Assembly: GCF_003443735.1 (NCBI RefSeq)
Contig: NZ_CP031969.1
Span: forward strand, 7,502,001 to 7,566,000
Length of the DNA: 64,000 bases
Origin: Streptomyces sp. CC0208
GTDB lineage: Bacteria > Actinomycetota > Actinomycetes > Streptomycetales > Streptomycetaceae
Reading direction: 5' to 3'
Position numbers and translations under genes: made by a program. Shown here one piece after another: positions 49,853 through 58,056 of this stretch. Position 1 is the first letter of the stretch, and each line of letters opens with the position of its first letter. The notes below the pieces were generated by a model, which saw only the letters and a list, made by a program, of their open reading frames with translations, was not told where the DNA came from and did not search any database.

Positions 49853-49886
49853 TCCCGCAAGAAGGGTCTTGCCATGCGATCGGTTC

Positions 49887-49896
49887 CGATATATCG
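49887..49896. promoter_or_regulatory. PadR-type operator (CGATATATCG)
   Basis: A perfect 10-bp palindrome, 42 bp before the padR start and 34 bp from the transposon duplication. ATAT-centred dyads of this kind are typical autoregulatory sites of PadR repressors. Confidence 0.6.
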
Positions 49897-49938
49897 TTGA
49901 AGCATCGCGACAGATCAACGATGGATGGAGTGATTGAG

Positions 49939-50562
49939 ATGCGTTCCCACGGATTCGAGCGTGGACATGGTGGAGCCGGTCGTCGGGGCCGTGGTGGTCC
50001 CGAGAGCTTGCGGGGTGCCTTCGGGCCCTTCGGGCCGGGCGGCCCCGGTGGCCCCGGCTTCGGAGGGCCGGGCTTCGGCCCCGGGCCCTGGGGGCCGAGG
50101 GGTCGGGGCGGACCCAGGGGGAGGGCGCGGCGCGGTGACGTGCGCGCCTCGATCCTGGCCCTGCTCAAGGACCGGCCCATGCACGGTTACGAGATGATCC
50201 AGGAGATCGCCGAGCGCAGTGGCGGGGCGTGGAAGCCCAGCCCCGGTTCGGTGTACCCCACCCTCCAGTTGCTGGAGGACGAGGGGCTGATTGCCAGTGA
50301 GACCGAGGGCGGCAAGAAGCTGTTCTCGCTCACCGAGGCCGGCCGTACCGCGGCCGGCGAGGGCCCCGACGCGCCCTGGGAGGAAGCCTCCCGCGGCATC
50401 GACTTCGAGGCGCTCGGCGAGATCCGGCAGGCCGGCTTCGGTCTGATGGAGGCCTTCGGCCAGGTCTGGAAGACCGGCAGCAAGGAACAGCGAGACAAGG
50501 CGGTGGCCGTCATCAACGAGGCCCGCAAGAAGCTGTACCTCATCCTCGCCGACGAGGACTGA
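49939..50562 (+). CDS. PadR-family transcriptional regulator
   Basis: Protein of 207 residues. The N-terminal 65 residues are Gly/Pro/Arg-rich low complexity (GPFGPGGPGGPGFGGPGFG). The PadR winged helix follows: RGDVRASILALLKDRPMHGY, AWKPSPGSVYPTLQLLEDEG, ETEGGKKLFSLTEAG. The C-terminal helices (SKEQRDKAVAVINEARKKL) form the dimer interface. ATG at 49939 has TGGAG 8 bp upstream; an in-frame ATG at 49921 is an alternative. The Tn7-like element inserted close to its promoter. A bidirectional terminator follows. Confidence 0.9.
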   Translation: MRSHGFERGHGGAGRRGRGGPESLRGAFGPFGPGGPGGPGFGGPGFGPGPWGPRGRGGPRGRARRGDVRASILALLKDRPMHGYEMIQEIAERSGGAWKPSPGSVYPTLQLLEDEGLIASETEGGKKLFSLTEAGRTAAGEGPDAPWEEASRGIDFEALGEIRQAGFGLMEAFGQVWKTGSKEQRDKAVAVINEARKKLYLILADED

Positions 50563-50584
50563 TCACAGGCGTACGGCGGCGACA

Positions 50585-50614
50585 GGCGCCCCGGGAGGAG
50601 ACTCCCGGGGCGCC
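50585..50614. terminator. bidirectional hairpin terminator between padR and the SRPBCC gene
   Basis: A 13-bp perfect stem (GGCGCCCCGGGAG with CTCCCGGGGCGCC) and a GAGA loop between convergent genes. Confidence 0.85.
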
Positions 50615-50630
50615 TTCCTGCGCGCCGCCG

Positions 50631-51059
50631 TCAGGACACCAGCCCGGCCAGCTTGCGCAGCGACTCGTTCAGCGCGGCGGTCCCCGAGTCCTTCAGCTTG
50701 CCCGCCATCAGGGAGACGGCGGCGCCCGTGAACTCGCCGTCGATGCGGACCGTCGTGGCGTCCCCGTCGGGAGTCAGGGTGTAACGCGTGGCCACACTCA
50801 CCGCCATCGGGCCCTTGCCCCGGATGGCGAACAGCCGGGCCGGCTCCACCTGGTCGATGGTCCACTCGACCTCGGCCGGGAAGCCCATCAGCTTCATGTT
50901 CTCCTGGAAGGTCCCGCCCGGTTCCAGGACCGTCGGGCCGCCGTTGGGGAAACTGGTGTGGGTCGCGTTCCACTCCCCGTACGCGGACCAGTCGGTGAGC
51001 TGGGCCCAGACCTTCTCCGCGGGTGCCGGGATGCGTGCCTCCGCGCTGATTTCCGCCAT
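50631..51059 (-). CDS. SRPBCC-family (START-like) protein
   Basis: Protein of 142 residues with the SRPBCC hydrophobic-ligand pocket fold. Its start, MAEISAEARIPAPAEKVWAQ, followed by LTDWSAYGEWNATHT, matches polyketide-cyclase/dehydrase-like members, and the C-terminal helix (DSGTAALNESLRKLAGLV) closes the pocket. The ligand is unknown. ATG at 51059 follows GAGGTGG. It converges on padR. Confidence 0.85.
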   Translation of the reverse strand: MAEISAEARIPAPAEKVWAQLTDWSAYGEWNATHTSFPNGGPTVLEPGGTFQENMKLMGFPAEVEWTIDQVEPARLFAIRGKGPMAVSVATRYTLTPDGDATTVRIDGEFTGAAVSLMAGKLKDSGTAALNESLRKLAGLVS

Positions 51060-51160
51060 GCGGCCACCTCTTCGTGTCGGGCTGTGGTGTCGCGGAAAGT
51101 AGCCGCCGGGGGCGCAACATTCAATACTGATGAACCGTCAGAAAGCGGGGATGTGGGGAG

Positions 51161-51198
51161 GTGTGCTCACCCCACCTGACGTGTGCTCACCCCACCTG
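51161..51198 (+). repeat. 20-bp tandem duplication
   Basis: GTGTGCTCACCCCACCTG occurs at 51161-51178 and again at 51181-51198. It overlaps the stop codon of the small leftward gene. Confidence 0.8.
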
Positions 51199-51375
51199 CC
51201 GTATCACCGCCGCGTCGAACAGGTCCCGCGCGCGCGGGTACGCGCTCTCGTCGTGACAGTGCCAGGCCTCCCAGAACAGGTCGGCGAGCAGCGCGTCCTC
51301 CGGGGCGTACACCCGGTACACGTACTGTCTGCCGTCCACGGCCGGCAATGCCACCAGCCAACTCCTGCTCTCCAC
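51187..51375 (-). CDS. small hypothetical protein
   Basis: Protein of 62 residues, aromatic-rich and acidic: SWLVALPAVDGRQYVYRVY, then LLADLFWEAWHCHDESAYPR. I do not recognise a family, but the composition is that of a real folded protein and differs from shadow frames. GTG at 51375 is the likely start; the frame is open to an ATG at 51429. The ribosome-binding site is weak. The stop lies inside a 20-bp tandem duplication. Confidence 0.5.
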   Translation of the reverse strand: MESRSWLVALPAVDGRQYVYRVYAPEDALLADLFWEAWHCHDESAYPRARDLFDAAVIRQVG

Positions 51376-51563
51376 TCCTGTGTGGGACGAACGGCGTCGT
51401 ACGGCGGTTGCGCGAGGGGCGCACGGCAAGGCGGCGCACGCCCACCGGGGCGGAACGGCGTGATCTCATCCGTAAGGAGGAGATCCCGGCCCCGGCGTCC
51501 GCTCTCCGTGGGACGCGAAGATGCTTCCCCTCGGGGATGCCCGGATTCGGTGGGACTGATGGG

Positions 51564-52139
51564 ATGGGGGATGTGCACCCCCGTATCCCCCGGCAGTCGG
51601 CCCGCGAGCAGAGCGGCCCGCCGCCGGTCCGCCCGGACGGCGATGTCAGGCTCAGCGCGGAACTGGCAGCGGTGGTGTCCGGTGCCCGCAGGCGCGCGCT
51701 GAGGGACGGGGACCGGCAGATCGACACGGCCCATCTGCTGCACTCGCTGCTGGACGCCGACGCCGAGGCGTACGCCGTCCTCGACGCGGAACCCCAGCTG
51801 CCGCGGCTCCTCGGATATCTCGTGCAGCGCAGCATCGGCTACGGACTGCGCTGGCAGGGCACCGTCGAGGACTCCGGCGCGGTCCCCGTGGTGCCGGTGG
51901 CCGAGGGTTTCTCACCGCTCGCCGCGGGCGCGATGGAGTACGCCTGCGCCCGGGCCGAGCACCGCGCCGATGGGCCCGCCCGCGGGATCGACCTGCTCGC
52001 GGCGATTCTGGTGGACCCCGAGTCGCGGGCCGTCGAGGTGCTGACCCGTGCGGGAATCGACGCCCTGGCCGTGTCGGCGCGGATCGACGACCGTCTGCGC
52101 GGGGGGCTGTGGGGCGGCCCCCCGCGGTCCAGCCGATGA
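51564..52139 (+). CDS. Clp N-domain-like protein
   Basis: Protein of 191 residues with two helical repeats like the N-terminal domain of ClpA/ClpC. The first (about 30-85) has ELAAVVSGARRRALRDGDRQ and IDTAHLLHSLLDADAEA. The second (about 110-175) has GAMEYACARAEHRADGPARG and IDLLAAILVDPESRAVEVL. There is no AAA+ or protease domain, so it may be an adaptor; that is inference. ATG at 51564 and GTG at 51573 are both possible starts. The next gene begins 52 bp downstream. Confidence 0.78.
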   Translation: MGDVHPRIPRQSAREQSGPPPVRPDGDVRLSAELAAVVSGARRRALRDGDRQIDTAHLLHSLLDADAEAYAVLDAEPQLPRLLGYLVQRSIGYGLRWQGTVEDSGAVPVVPVAEGFSPLAAGAMEYACARAEHRADGPARGIDLLAAILVDPESRAVEVLTRAGIDALAVSARIDDRLRGGLWGGPPRSSR

Positions 52140-52191
52140 GACAGGAGTCAACGGGGGTGACGCTCATGTCGTGCCCTGTCATCATGGGCCG

Positions 52192-53214
52192 GTGCATACG
52201 TCTGAGAGCAGCAGGGCCGGTGGCGGCAAGGGAGTCGGTCCCGGTGACGGCAAGGGCGTCGGACTCGGTCTCGCGCTGGTGTCCGCGCTCGCCTTCGGCG
52301 GATCCGGGGTCGCGGCCAAGCCGTTGATCGAGGCGGGCCTCGATCCGCTCCACGTGGTGTGGCTGCGGGTGGCCGGCGCCGCCCTGGTGATGCTGCCGCT
52401 CGCCGTCCGCCACCGCGCGCTGCTGCGCAGCCGTCCCGCCCTGCTCGCCGGTTTCGGGCTGCTCGGCGTGGCGGGCGTCCAGGCCTTCTACTTCGCCTCG
52501 ATCTCCCGCATCCCGGTCGGTGTCGCCCTGCTCGTCGAGTACCTCGCCCCGGCCCTGGTGCTCGGCTGGGTGCGGTTCGTGCAGCGAAGGCCGGTCACCC
52601 GCGCCGCCGCGCTCGGCGTGGTCCTCGCGGTGGGCGGGCTCGCCTGTGTCGTCGAGGTCTGGTCGGGCCTGAGCTTCGACGCCCTCGGACTGCTCCTCGC
52701 CCTCGGCGCCGCCTGCTGCCAGGTCGGCTACTTCGTCCTGTCCGACCAGGGCAGCGAATCCGGGGACCAGGCTCCCGACCCGCTCGGAGTGATCGCCTAC
52801 GGCCTGCTCGTCGGCACCGTCGTCCTGACCGCCGTGGCCCGCCCCTGGACCATGGACTTCTCCGTCCTCGCACAGCGCGCCGACATGAACGGCACCCCGG
52901 TCGCGGCCGGGCTGCTGCTCGGCTGGATCGTGCTGATCGCCACCGTCCTCGCCTATGTCACCGGCGTGGTCTCGGTACGCAGGCTGTCACCGGCCATAGC
53001 CGGGGTCGTGGCCTGCCTCGAAGCGGTCGTCGCGACCGTCCTCGCCTGGGTGCTGCTCGGCGAGCACCTCTCGGCCCCGCAGATCGTGGGCGGCGCGGTC
53101 GTCCTGCTGGGCGCCTTCATCGCACAGTCCTCGACCCCGGCCAAGGGGTCCGCGGAGCCGGTCGCCGCCGGCGGCGCCGAAAGTCGGTTGTCCGCCCGGG
53201 AGAACGCCGCCTAG
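52192..53214 (+). CDS. EamA/DMT-family transporter
   Basis: Membrane protein of 340 residues with ten predicted segments in two EamA halves: first about 18-150 (GLGLALVSALAFGGSGVAAK, VEYLAPALVLGWVRF), second about 165-320 (VRRLSPAIAGVVACLEAVVA, WVLLGEHLSAPQIVGG). DMT transporters export metabolites such as amino acids; the substrate is unknown. GTG at 52192 gives VHTSESSRAGGG; other in-frame starts exist upstream. It is followed by a leader peptide region and a second EamA gene. Confidence 0.88.
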   Translation: MHTSESSRAGGGKGVGPGDGKGVGLGLALVSALAFGGSGVAAKPLIEAGLDPLHVVWLRVAGAALVMLPLAVRHRALLRSRPALLAGFGLLGVAGVQAFYFASISRIPVGVALLVEYLAPALVLGWVRFVQRRPVTRAAALGVVLAVGGLACVVEVWSGLSFDALGLLLALGAACCQVGYFVLSDQGSESGDQAPDPLGVIAYGLLVGTVVLTAVARPWTMDFSVLAQRADMNGTPVAAGLLLGWIVLIATVLAYVTGVVSVRRLSPAIAGVVACLEAVVATVLAWVLLGEHLSAPQIVGGAVVLLGAFIAQSSTPAKGSAEPVAAGGAESRLSARENAA

Positions 53215-53217
53215 GCT
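53188..53217 (+). promoter_or_regulatory. promoter of the leader peptide/EamA transcript
   Basis: TTGTCC (53188-53193) and TAGGCT (53212-53217) with an 18-bp spacer, lying in the last codons of the preceding gene. The predicted start at about 53224 falls next to the ATG of the leader peptide, so that peptide is probably leaderless. Confidence 0.65.
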
Positions 53218-53225
53218 CCCGCATC

Positions 53226-53267
53226 ATGCATACGCGCACGCTGATCGTCTCTCCTCCGGCCGCCTGA
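53226..53267 (+). CDS. candidate leader peptide (13 codons)
   Basis: Encodes MHTRTLIVSPPAA and then a stop. No Shine-Dalgarno is present, but the predicted transcription start is about 2 nt upstream, as for many actinomycete leader peptides. The codons for Pro-Pro-Ala-Ala and the stop lie within a GC-rich hairpin (GGCCGCC TGA GGCGGGCC, about 53258-53275). Three more hairpins follow before the EamA start, including CCCGGC/GCCGGG near 53290-53306 and GCGCC/GGCGC near 53380-53391. This is the layout of a translation-controlled attenuator. Confidence 0.5.
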   Translation: MHTRTLIVSPPAA

Positions 53268-53405
53268 GGCGGGCCCTCCGGAGACCATGCCCGGCCTGTC
53301 GCCGGGCCGGACGGTGCTGCCCGCAGACGAAGTCCGCGGACCCCGCCCACGAGCGGGCGTCCTCTTCCGAACTTCCGCGCCTCGGCGCGACTGCGGAGAG
53401 AACAC

Positions 53406-54317
53406 GTGTCGCATGCTTCCTCAGGCCTGCCCGTCGGGCGAGGCCTCCTCTATCTGATCGTCGCCGGCACCACCTGGGGCACCGCGGGAGCGGTCGCCTC
53501 CCTGGTGTACCGGGCCAGTGACCTGGGCCCGGTGGCCCTGTCCTTCTGGCGCTGCGCGGCCGGGCTGATGGTCCTGCTCGCGGTCCGTCTCGTACGGCCA
53601 CGCGCGCGTACGGCCGTCCCGGAACCGCTCGGTCGCAGGGCCCTGCGGGTCGGCGCGTCCGGCATCGCGCTCGCGGTGTTCCAGACCGCCTACTTCGCCG
53701 CCGTACGGTCCACCGGGCTCGCCGTGGCCACGGTCGTCACCCTCGGCGCTGGGCCCGTCCTCGTCGCGCTCGGGGCCCGCCTCGTCCTCGGGGAGCGGCT
53801 CGGGCGCGGCGGAACCGTCGCCGTCACCGGAGCACTCGCCGGACTCGGTGTGCTGACGCTGGGCGGTGCGGACGCGTCGGTGCGCCCCCTGGGTGTGCTG
53901 CTCGGGCTGCTCTCGGCGGCGGGCTGCTGTGTGATGACCCTGATCACGCGTGCCGCCGGGGCGGAGTCCTCCGGAACGTCCGTGGCGGTGTTCGCGGTCA
54001 CCAGCCTGTGTCTGCTGCCCCTCGCACTGGCCGAGGGACTGCTCCCGCACACGGCCCGACCCGCCCTGCTCCTGGGTCTGTTGGCCTACCTGGCGACCGT
54101 CCCGACGGCTCTGGCCTACGGCCTCTACTTCGCGGCCGCAGCGGTCGTCCGCTCCACCACCGTCTCCGTGATCATGCTGCTCGAACCGGTGAGCGCGGCG
54201 GGGCTGGCCGTTGTGCTGTTCGGGGAGCGCCTCACCCCGGCCGTCCTCCTCGGCACCCTGCTGATGCTGGGCGCGGTCGCGGGGCTCGCGGTGACGGAGA
54301 CGCGTGTGCCCGCCTGA
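53406..54317 (+). CDS. EamA/DMT-family transporter behind a leader peptide
   Basis: Membrane protein of 303 residues with ten predicted segments in two EamA repeats (GLLYLIVAGTTWGTAGAVAS at the N-terminus; LGVLLGLLSAAGCCVMTLIT and TVSVIMLLEPVSAAGLAVVL in the second half). GTG at 53406 is the only start that keeps the first segment. The 180-nt untranslated leader with its own promoter and uORF suggests expression tuned to translation status or a metabolite exported by this protein (inference). A terminator follows 6 bp after the stop. Confidence 0.88.
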   Translation: MSHASSGLPVGRGLLYLIVAGTTWGTAGAVASLVYRASDLGPVALSFWRCAAGLMVLLAVRLVRPRARTAVPEPLGRRALRVGASGIALAVFQTAYFAAVRSTGLAVATVVTLGAGPVLVALGARLVLGERLGRGGTVAVTGALAGLGVLTLGGADASVRPLGVLLGLLSAAGCCVMTLITRAAGAESSGTSVAVFAVTSLCLLPLALAEGLLPHTARPALLLGLLAYLATVPTALAYGLYFAAAAVVRSTTVSVIMLLEPVSAAGLAVVLFGERLTPAVLLGTLLMLGAVAGLAVTETRVPA

Positions 54318-54323
54318 CGGGCG

Positions 54324-54352
54324 CAGGGGCCCTTCTCCGAGAAGGGCCCCTG
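54324..54352. terminator. hairpin terminator between EamA and the PaiB-like gene
   Basis: CAGGGGCCCTTCTC pairs with GAGAAGGGCCCCTG (54324-54337 with 54339-54352), a near-continuous palindrome between convergent genes. Confidence 0.8.
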
Positions 54353-54355
54353 AGG

Positions 54356-54988
54356 TCACGCGCCTTGCCGCCGCAACAGATGCTGGCGTGCCGCCGCGTC
54401 GCCGGGACCGCCCCGGTCCGCCAGCCCGTCCGCGATCCGGTCCCGCACCTCCGCGGTCCGCTTCCCGGCGTACTTGAACTTCGCCCGCACACCGGTCACT
54501 TCGAGCCGCAGTCCGCGAATCCCCGACAGCATCCGCCCGTACGGCACCTCACCCACCGCCACCCGCGCGGAGCCGCCCTCCGGCTGGAAGTGGCCGACCT
54601 GCTGGTTCAGGAGCGCGGCTTTGTCGGCCGGGTCGTCCACCACGTGGGCCCGGCACCGCAGTTGGACCGCCGCGTAGAAGCTCGTGGGCGTGCCGTGCTC
54701 GGACGGGCCGTCCGGGTCGGCCTGCCACGGGCCCGGGACGTACGCGTAGTCGTCGACCACGCTCAGCAGGCAGTCCGGACTCGCCTCCAGCGCACCCCAC
54801 AGCGGGTTGGGCCGCGCGAGGTGGGTCAGCGCCTCGGCCCGCGCGGGGTCGTAGACGAAGTGCAGCGGCTGCACGAACGGCGGCTCGCCCGCGGGGCCGT
54901 TGACGGCGAGCTGCCCGAAGTCGTGGACGGCGAGCCACTGCTGCCATTCGGCGTCGTCACGGGCCGCGTCCCAGGGGTGGATCAGCAT
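54356..54988 (-). CDS. FMN-binding split-barrel protein, PaiB-like
   Basis: Protein of 210 residues. The flavin-reductase-like split barrel includes FGQLAVNGPAGEPPFVQPLH, FVYDPARAEALTHLARPNPL and SFYAAVQLRCRAHVVDD. PaiB members are called negative regulators of sporulation/protease genes, but they bind FMN and their biochemical role is unclear. ATG at 54988 shares one base with the stop of the upstream PPOX gene (TGATG), so the two are translationally coupled. Confidence 0.82.
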   Translation of the reverse strand: MLIHPWDAARDDAEWQQWLAVHDFGQLAVNGPAGEPPFVQPLHFVYDPARAEALTHLARPNPLWGALEASPDCLLSVVDDYAYVPGPWQADPDGPSEHGTPTSFYAAVQLRCRAHVVDDPADKAALLNQQVGHFQPEGGSARVAVGEVPYGRMLSGIRGLRLEVTGVRAKFKYAGKRTAEVRDRIADGLADRGGPGDAAARQHLLRRQGA

Positions 54989-55683
54989 CACAGCACCGCG
55001 AGGTAGTCCGGGACCTCGGTGCCGGGGTCCAGGTGCCCGTCGGCGACCGGGGTGCCGTAGCCCTTGCGCAGCGGGACCACGCCGGCCCAGTGGGGGAGGG
55101 CGAGGTCCTCGGGCTCGTCGTTGACACCGCCGGTGCGGAGCTTCGCCGAGACCTCGTCGAGGTCGAGGCGGATGACGGCGGTGGCCGCCAGTTCCTTCTT
55201 GTTGGCGGGGCGGGAGTCGAGGGCCCGCCCGGGGACCACGTGGTCGACCAGCGCGTCGAGGGCGAGGCGCTTCTCCTCGGGGTCCGTGACGTCGTACGCG
55301 AGTCCGTGCACCACCACGGACCGGTAGTTGATCGAGTGGTGGAAGGCCGAGCGGGCCAGGATCAGCGCGTCGACATGGGTGACCGTCAGGCACACCGGCA
55401 GCCCGGGGTCCGCCTGGCCGGTCATCCGCAGCGGGCGCGAACCGGTCGAGCCGTGGACGTAGAGCCGCTCGCCCACCCGGCCGTACAGCGTGGGCAGCAC
55501 CACGGGGGCGCCGTCCCGGACGAAGCCGAGGTGGCAGACGTAGCCCTCGTCGAGTATCGAGTGCACCAGTTCCCTGTCGTACGAGGCCCGGTCGGGGGAG
55601 CGCGTCGGGACGGTGCGGTCGGTCGGCGCGTACGCGGTCGGCTCCGGCGTGGTCGCGGTGGTCCCCTGCATTGCGGTCTCCAT
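54988..55683 (-). CDS. pyridoxamine 5'-phosphate oxidase-family flavoprotein
   Basis: Protein of 231 residues with an FMN-binding split barrel: YVCHLGFVRDGAPVVLPTLY, RLYVHGSTGSRPLR, RSAFHHSINYRSVVVHG. It lies divergent from a MocR-type regulator that uses PLP, a pairing often linked to vitamin B6 metabolism or salvage. ATG at 55683 directly abuts the operator TGCACTAGTGCA and has no ribosome-binding site, so the mRNA is likely leaderless. Whether it oxidises pyridoxamine phosphate or another substrate is not shown by sequence. Confidence 0.84.
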   Translation of the reverse strand: METAMQGTTATTPEPTAYAPTDRTVPTRSPDRASYDRELVHSILDEGYVCHLGFVRDGAPVVLPTLYGRVGERLYVHGSTGSRPLRMTGQADPGLPVCLTVTHVDALILARSAFHHSINYRSVVVHGLAYDVTDPEEKRLALDALVDHVVPGRALDSRPANKKELAATAVIRLDLDEVSAKLRTGGVNDEPEDLALPHWAGVVPLRKGYGTPVADGHLDPGTEVPDYLAVL

Positions 55684-55695
55684 TGCACTAGTGCA
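55684..55695. promoter_or_regulatory. MocR/GntR-type operator (TGCACTAGTGCA)
   Basis: A perfect 12-bp palindrome exactly between the divergent PPOX and MocR genes. It overlaps the probable rightward -10 (CATAAT, 55694-55699), whose start would fall at the regulator's GTG (55707). Binding here could control both genes. Confidence 0.75.
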
Positions 55696-55706
55696 TAATC
55701 TGCTTT

Positions 55707-57041
55707 GTGCTAGGAGAATATCGGATCGAAGGGCGGCGCGCAGCAGAGATTGCGGCGAGCGTCGAGGGCGCGGTGGGTGCCGGGGAGCTGGAGCCCGGTC
55801 AATTGCTGCCACCCATGCGGGAGTTGGCGAACGAGCTGGGCGTGAATCCCAATACGGTCGCGGCGGCGTACCGCACCCTGCGCGAGCGCGGGGTCATCGA
55901 GACCGCCGGCCGCAGGGGCAGCCGGGTCCGGCCGAAGCCGGCGACCACGGCCCGCGAGGACATCCGGGTGGAGGTACCGGAGGGCGTGCGGAACGTGGCG
56001 AACGGCAACCCGGACCCCGCGCTGCTGCCTCCGCTGGCGCCCGCCTTCGCGACGGCCGCCGCACAGGGCGACCGGGAACCGGTCCTGTACGGAGAGGCCA
56101 CCGTGGACCCCGAGCTGGCACGTCTGGCGCGCGGGGCGCTCGATGCGGACGGCGTCCCGGACGGCCCGCTCGCCGTCGCCTCCGGATCCCTCGACGTGAT
56201 CGAGCGTGTGCTGGCCGCCCACCTCAAGCCGGGCGACACGGTCGCCGTGGAGGATCCCGGCTGGGGCAGCCTCCTCGACCTGGTCCCGGCACTGGGCCTG
56301 CGGATCGCCCCGGTGGGCGTGGACGACGAGGGACCGCGCCCCGAGGACGTCCGCCGGGCCCTGGAGTCGGGCGCCCGAGCCCTGATCGTCACCGACCGGG
56401 CCCAGAACCCGACCGGTGCCTCGGTGACCGCCACGCGTGCGCGTGCCCTCCGCGCGGTCCTCGTGGACCACCCCGACATCCTCCTCGTCGAGGACGACCA
56501 CGGCCACGGCATCGTCGACCTCCCCCTGCGCCCCCTGGCCGGAGTCACCCGCCACTGGGCCTTCGTCCGCTCGGTGGCCAAGGCGTACGGCCCCGATCTG
56601 CGGCTGGCCGTCCTCACCGGCGACGAGGTCACCGTCGACCGCGTCCACGGCCGCCACCGCCTGGGCCCCGGCTGGGTCAGCCGCATCACGCAGCGGGCGG
56701 TGGTGCACCTGTGGGCGGACGGGGTCCTGGACACGGCTCACGTGGCGGCCGCCTACCGCGAGCGCCGCGACCGGCTGATCGACGCGCTGGCGGAACGCGG
56801 AGTCGAGGCCCACGGCCGCAGTGGCCTGAACGTATGGATCCCGGTCCCGGACGAGACGGGCGCGGTGTCCCGCCTCCTGCACGCGGGCTGGGCGGTGGCC
56901 CCGGGCGCCCGCTTCAGGATCGGCGCACCGCAGGGGATCCGGGTGACCGTGGCCACCCTGCGGGACGCCGAGGTCGCCCCGCTGGCGGACGCCGTCGCGC
57001 GGGCGCTGGGCCCGGCGCGCCCCGCGGGTACGTACAGGTGA
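55707..57041 (+). CDS. MocR-family regulator (GntR HTH fused to aminotransferase domain)
   Basis: Protein of 444 residues. The N-terminal GntR winged helix (about 1-75) has LEPGQLLPPMRELANELGVN and NTVAAAYRTLRERGVIET. The type I aminotransferase-like domain (about 100-444) has the PLP lysine Lys292 in RSVAKAYGPDLRLAVL and VTDRAQNPTGASVT. MocR proteins usually use PLP as a signal. GTG at 55707 is likely leaderless. It is divergent from a PPOX flavoprotein, as in PdxR-type arrangements, so PLP or a related amine is a plausible effector (inference). Confidence 0.92.
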   Translation: MLGEYRIEGRRAAEIAASVEGAVGAGELEPGQLLPPMRELANELGVNPNTVAAAYRTLRERGVIETAGRRGSRVRPKPATTAREDIRVEVPEGVRNVANGNPDPALLPPLAPAFATAAAQGDREPVLYGEATVDPELARLARGALDADGVPDGPLAVASGSLDVIERVLAAHLKPGDTVAVEDPGWGSLLDLVPALGLRIAPVGVDDEGPRPEDVRRALESGARALIVTDRAQNPTGASVTATRARALRAVLVDHPDILLVEDDHGHGIVDLPLRPLAGVTRHWAFVRSVAKAYGPDLRLAVLTGDEVTVDRVHGRHRLGPGWVSRITQRAVVHLWADGVLDTAHVAAAYRERRDRLIDALAERGVEAHGRSGLNVWIPVPDETGAVSRLLHAGWAVAPGARFRIGAPQGIRVTVATLRDAEVAPLADAVARALGPARPAGTYR

Positions 57042-57117
57042 GTTGCTCAAGGGGGCCGCGCGACCGGCCACGACGGGCCCGCCACCCGTCGGAATCCCAG
57101 TGGCCCCACCCCTCAGG

Positions 57118-58041
57118 TCAGGCGCGCCGCCGAACCTGCGTGAGCGCGGCCCCCGCCAGCACCACCACCGTCCCCACCGGCGTGGACCAGCTCAACGACT
57201 CCCCGAGCAGCGCGACGCCCGCCCCCGTGGCGATGACCGGAATGAAGTACGTGACCATCTGCGCGGTGGTCGGCCCCACTTCGGCGACCAGCCCGTACTG
57301 CAGGAGCACGGCCAGTCCCGTGCCGAGCGCCCCCAGGGCGGCGACGGCGAGCAGGGGCAGCAGGCCGACGTGGGTCGGAACACCGGTGAACAGCGGAGTG
57401 ACGACCGCCAGTTGCAGTGTGGCCAGCAGCAACTGCGCCCCCGTCAGGGATATGTGGGAGTACCCCACCCCGGCCAGGGTCCGCCGCACGTAGATCCACC
57501 CGACCGGATAACTGAGCGAGGCCAGTAGGGCCATCGCCGTCCCCCTGCCGTCCAGTCCGCTGAAGCCCTGCCACGCGCCGAGAACCGTCAGCACTCCCAG
57601 AAACCCGAGCCCGAGTCCCGCGACACGCACGTGCGTGGGCCGGTCCTCGGACAGGGCCACGAGGGACAGCACCATCCCCCACAACGGCGAGGTCGCGTTG
57701 CAGATCCCCGCCAGCGTGGAGGGGATCGTCAGCTCCGCGTAGGCGAAGAGCGAGAACGGCAGCGCGTTCAGCAGGAACCCGGCGACCGCCAGGTGCCCCC
57801 ACGTCCGCACCCCGCGAGGGAGCCGCTCCCGCTTCACCGCCATCGCCGCGGCGAGCACCAGCGTCCCGAACACCAGCCGCCCGAGCGTCACCTGGAAGGG
57901 CGCGTATCCCTCGGTGCCCACCTTGATGAGGAGAAAGCTGAACCCCCAGATCAGCGAGAGCACGCCGAAGCGCAGGCGCCAGTCGAGGGCGGGGCGGCGG
58001 GCGGCCCGGACAGGGGCTTCGGCGACGGTCGCGGTGGTCAT
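57118..58041 (-). CDS. EamA/DMT-family transporter
   Basis: Membrane protein of 307 residues with ten predicted segments (FGVLSLIWGFSFLLIKVG first; VGTVVVLAGAALTQVRRRA last) and the EamA-type GLVAEVGPTTAQMVTYFIPV in the second half. ATG at 58041 (MTTATVAEAP) is preferred; an in-frame ATG at 58077 would extend it through the operator region. It is divergent from a LysR regulator that probably controls it. The exported substrate is unknown. Confidence 0.88.
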   Translation of the reverse strand: MTTATVAEAPVRAARRPALDWRLRFGVLSLIWGFSFLLIKVGTEGYAPFQVTLGRLVFGTLVLAAAMAVKRERLPRGVRTWGHLAVAGFLLNALPFSLFAYAELTIPSTLAGICNATSPLWGMVLSLVALSEDRPTHVRVAGLGLGFLGVLTVLGAWQGFSGLDGRGTAMALLASLSYPVGWIYVRRTLAGVGYSHISLTGAQLLLATLQLAVVTPLFTGVPTHVGLLPLLAVAALGALGTGLAVLLQYGLVAEVGPTTAQMVTYFIPVIATGAGVALLGESLSWSTPVGTVVVLAGAALTQVRRRA

Positions 58042-58056
58042 GCCGACCACGATCCA

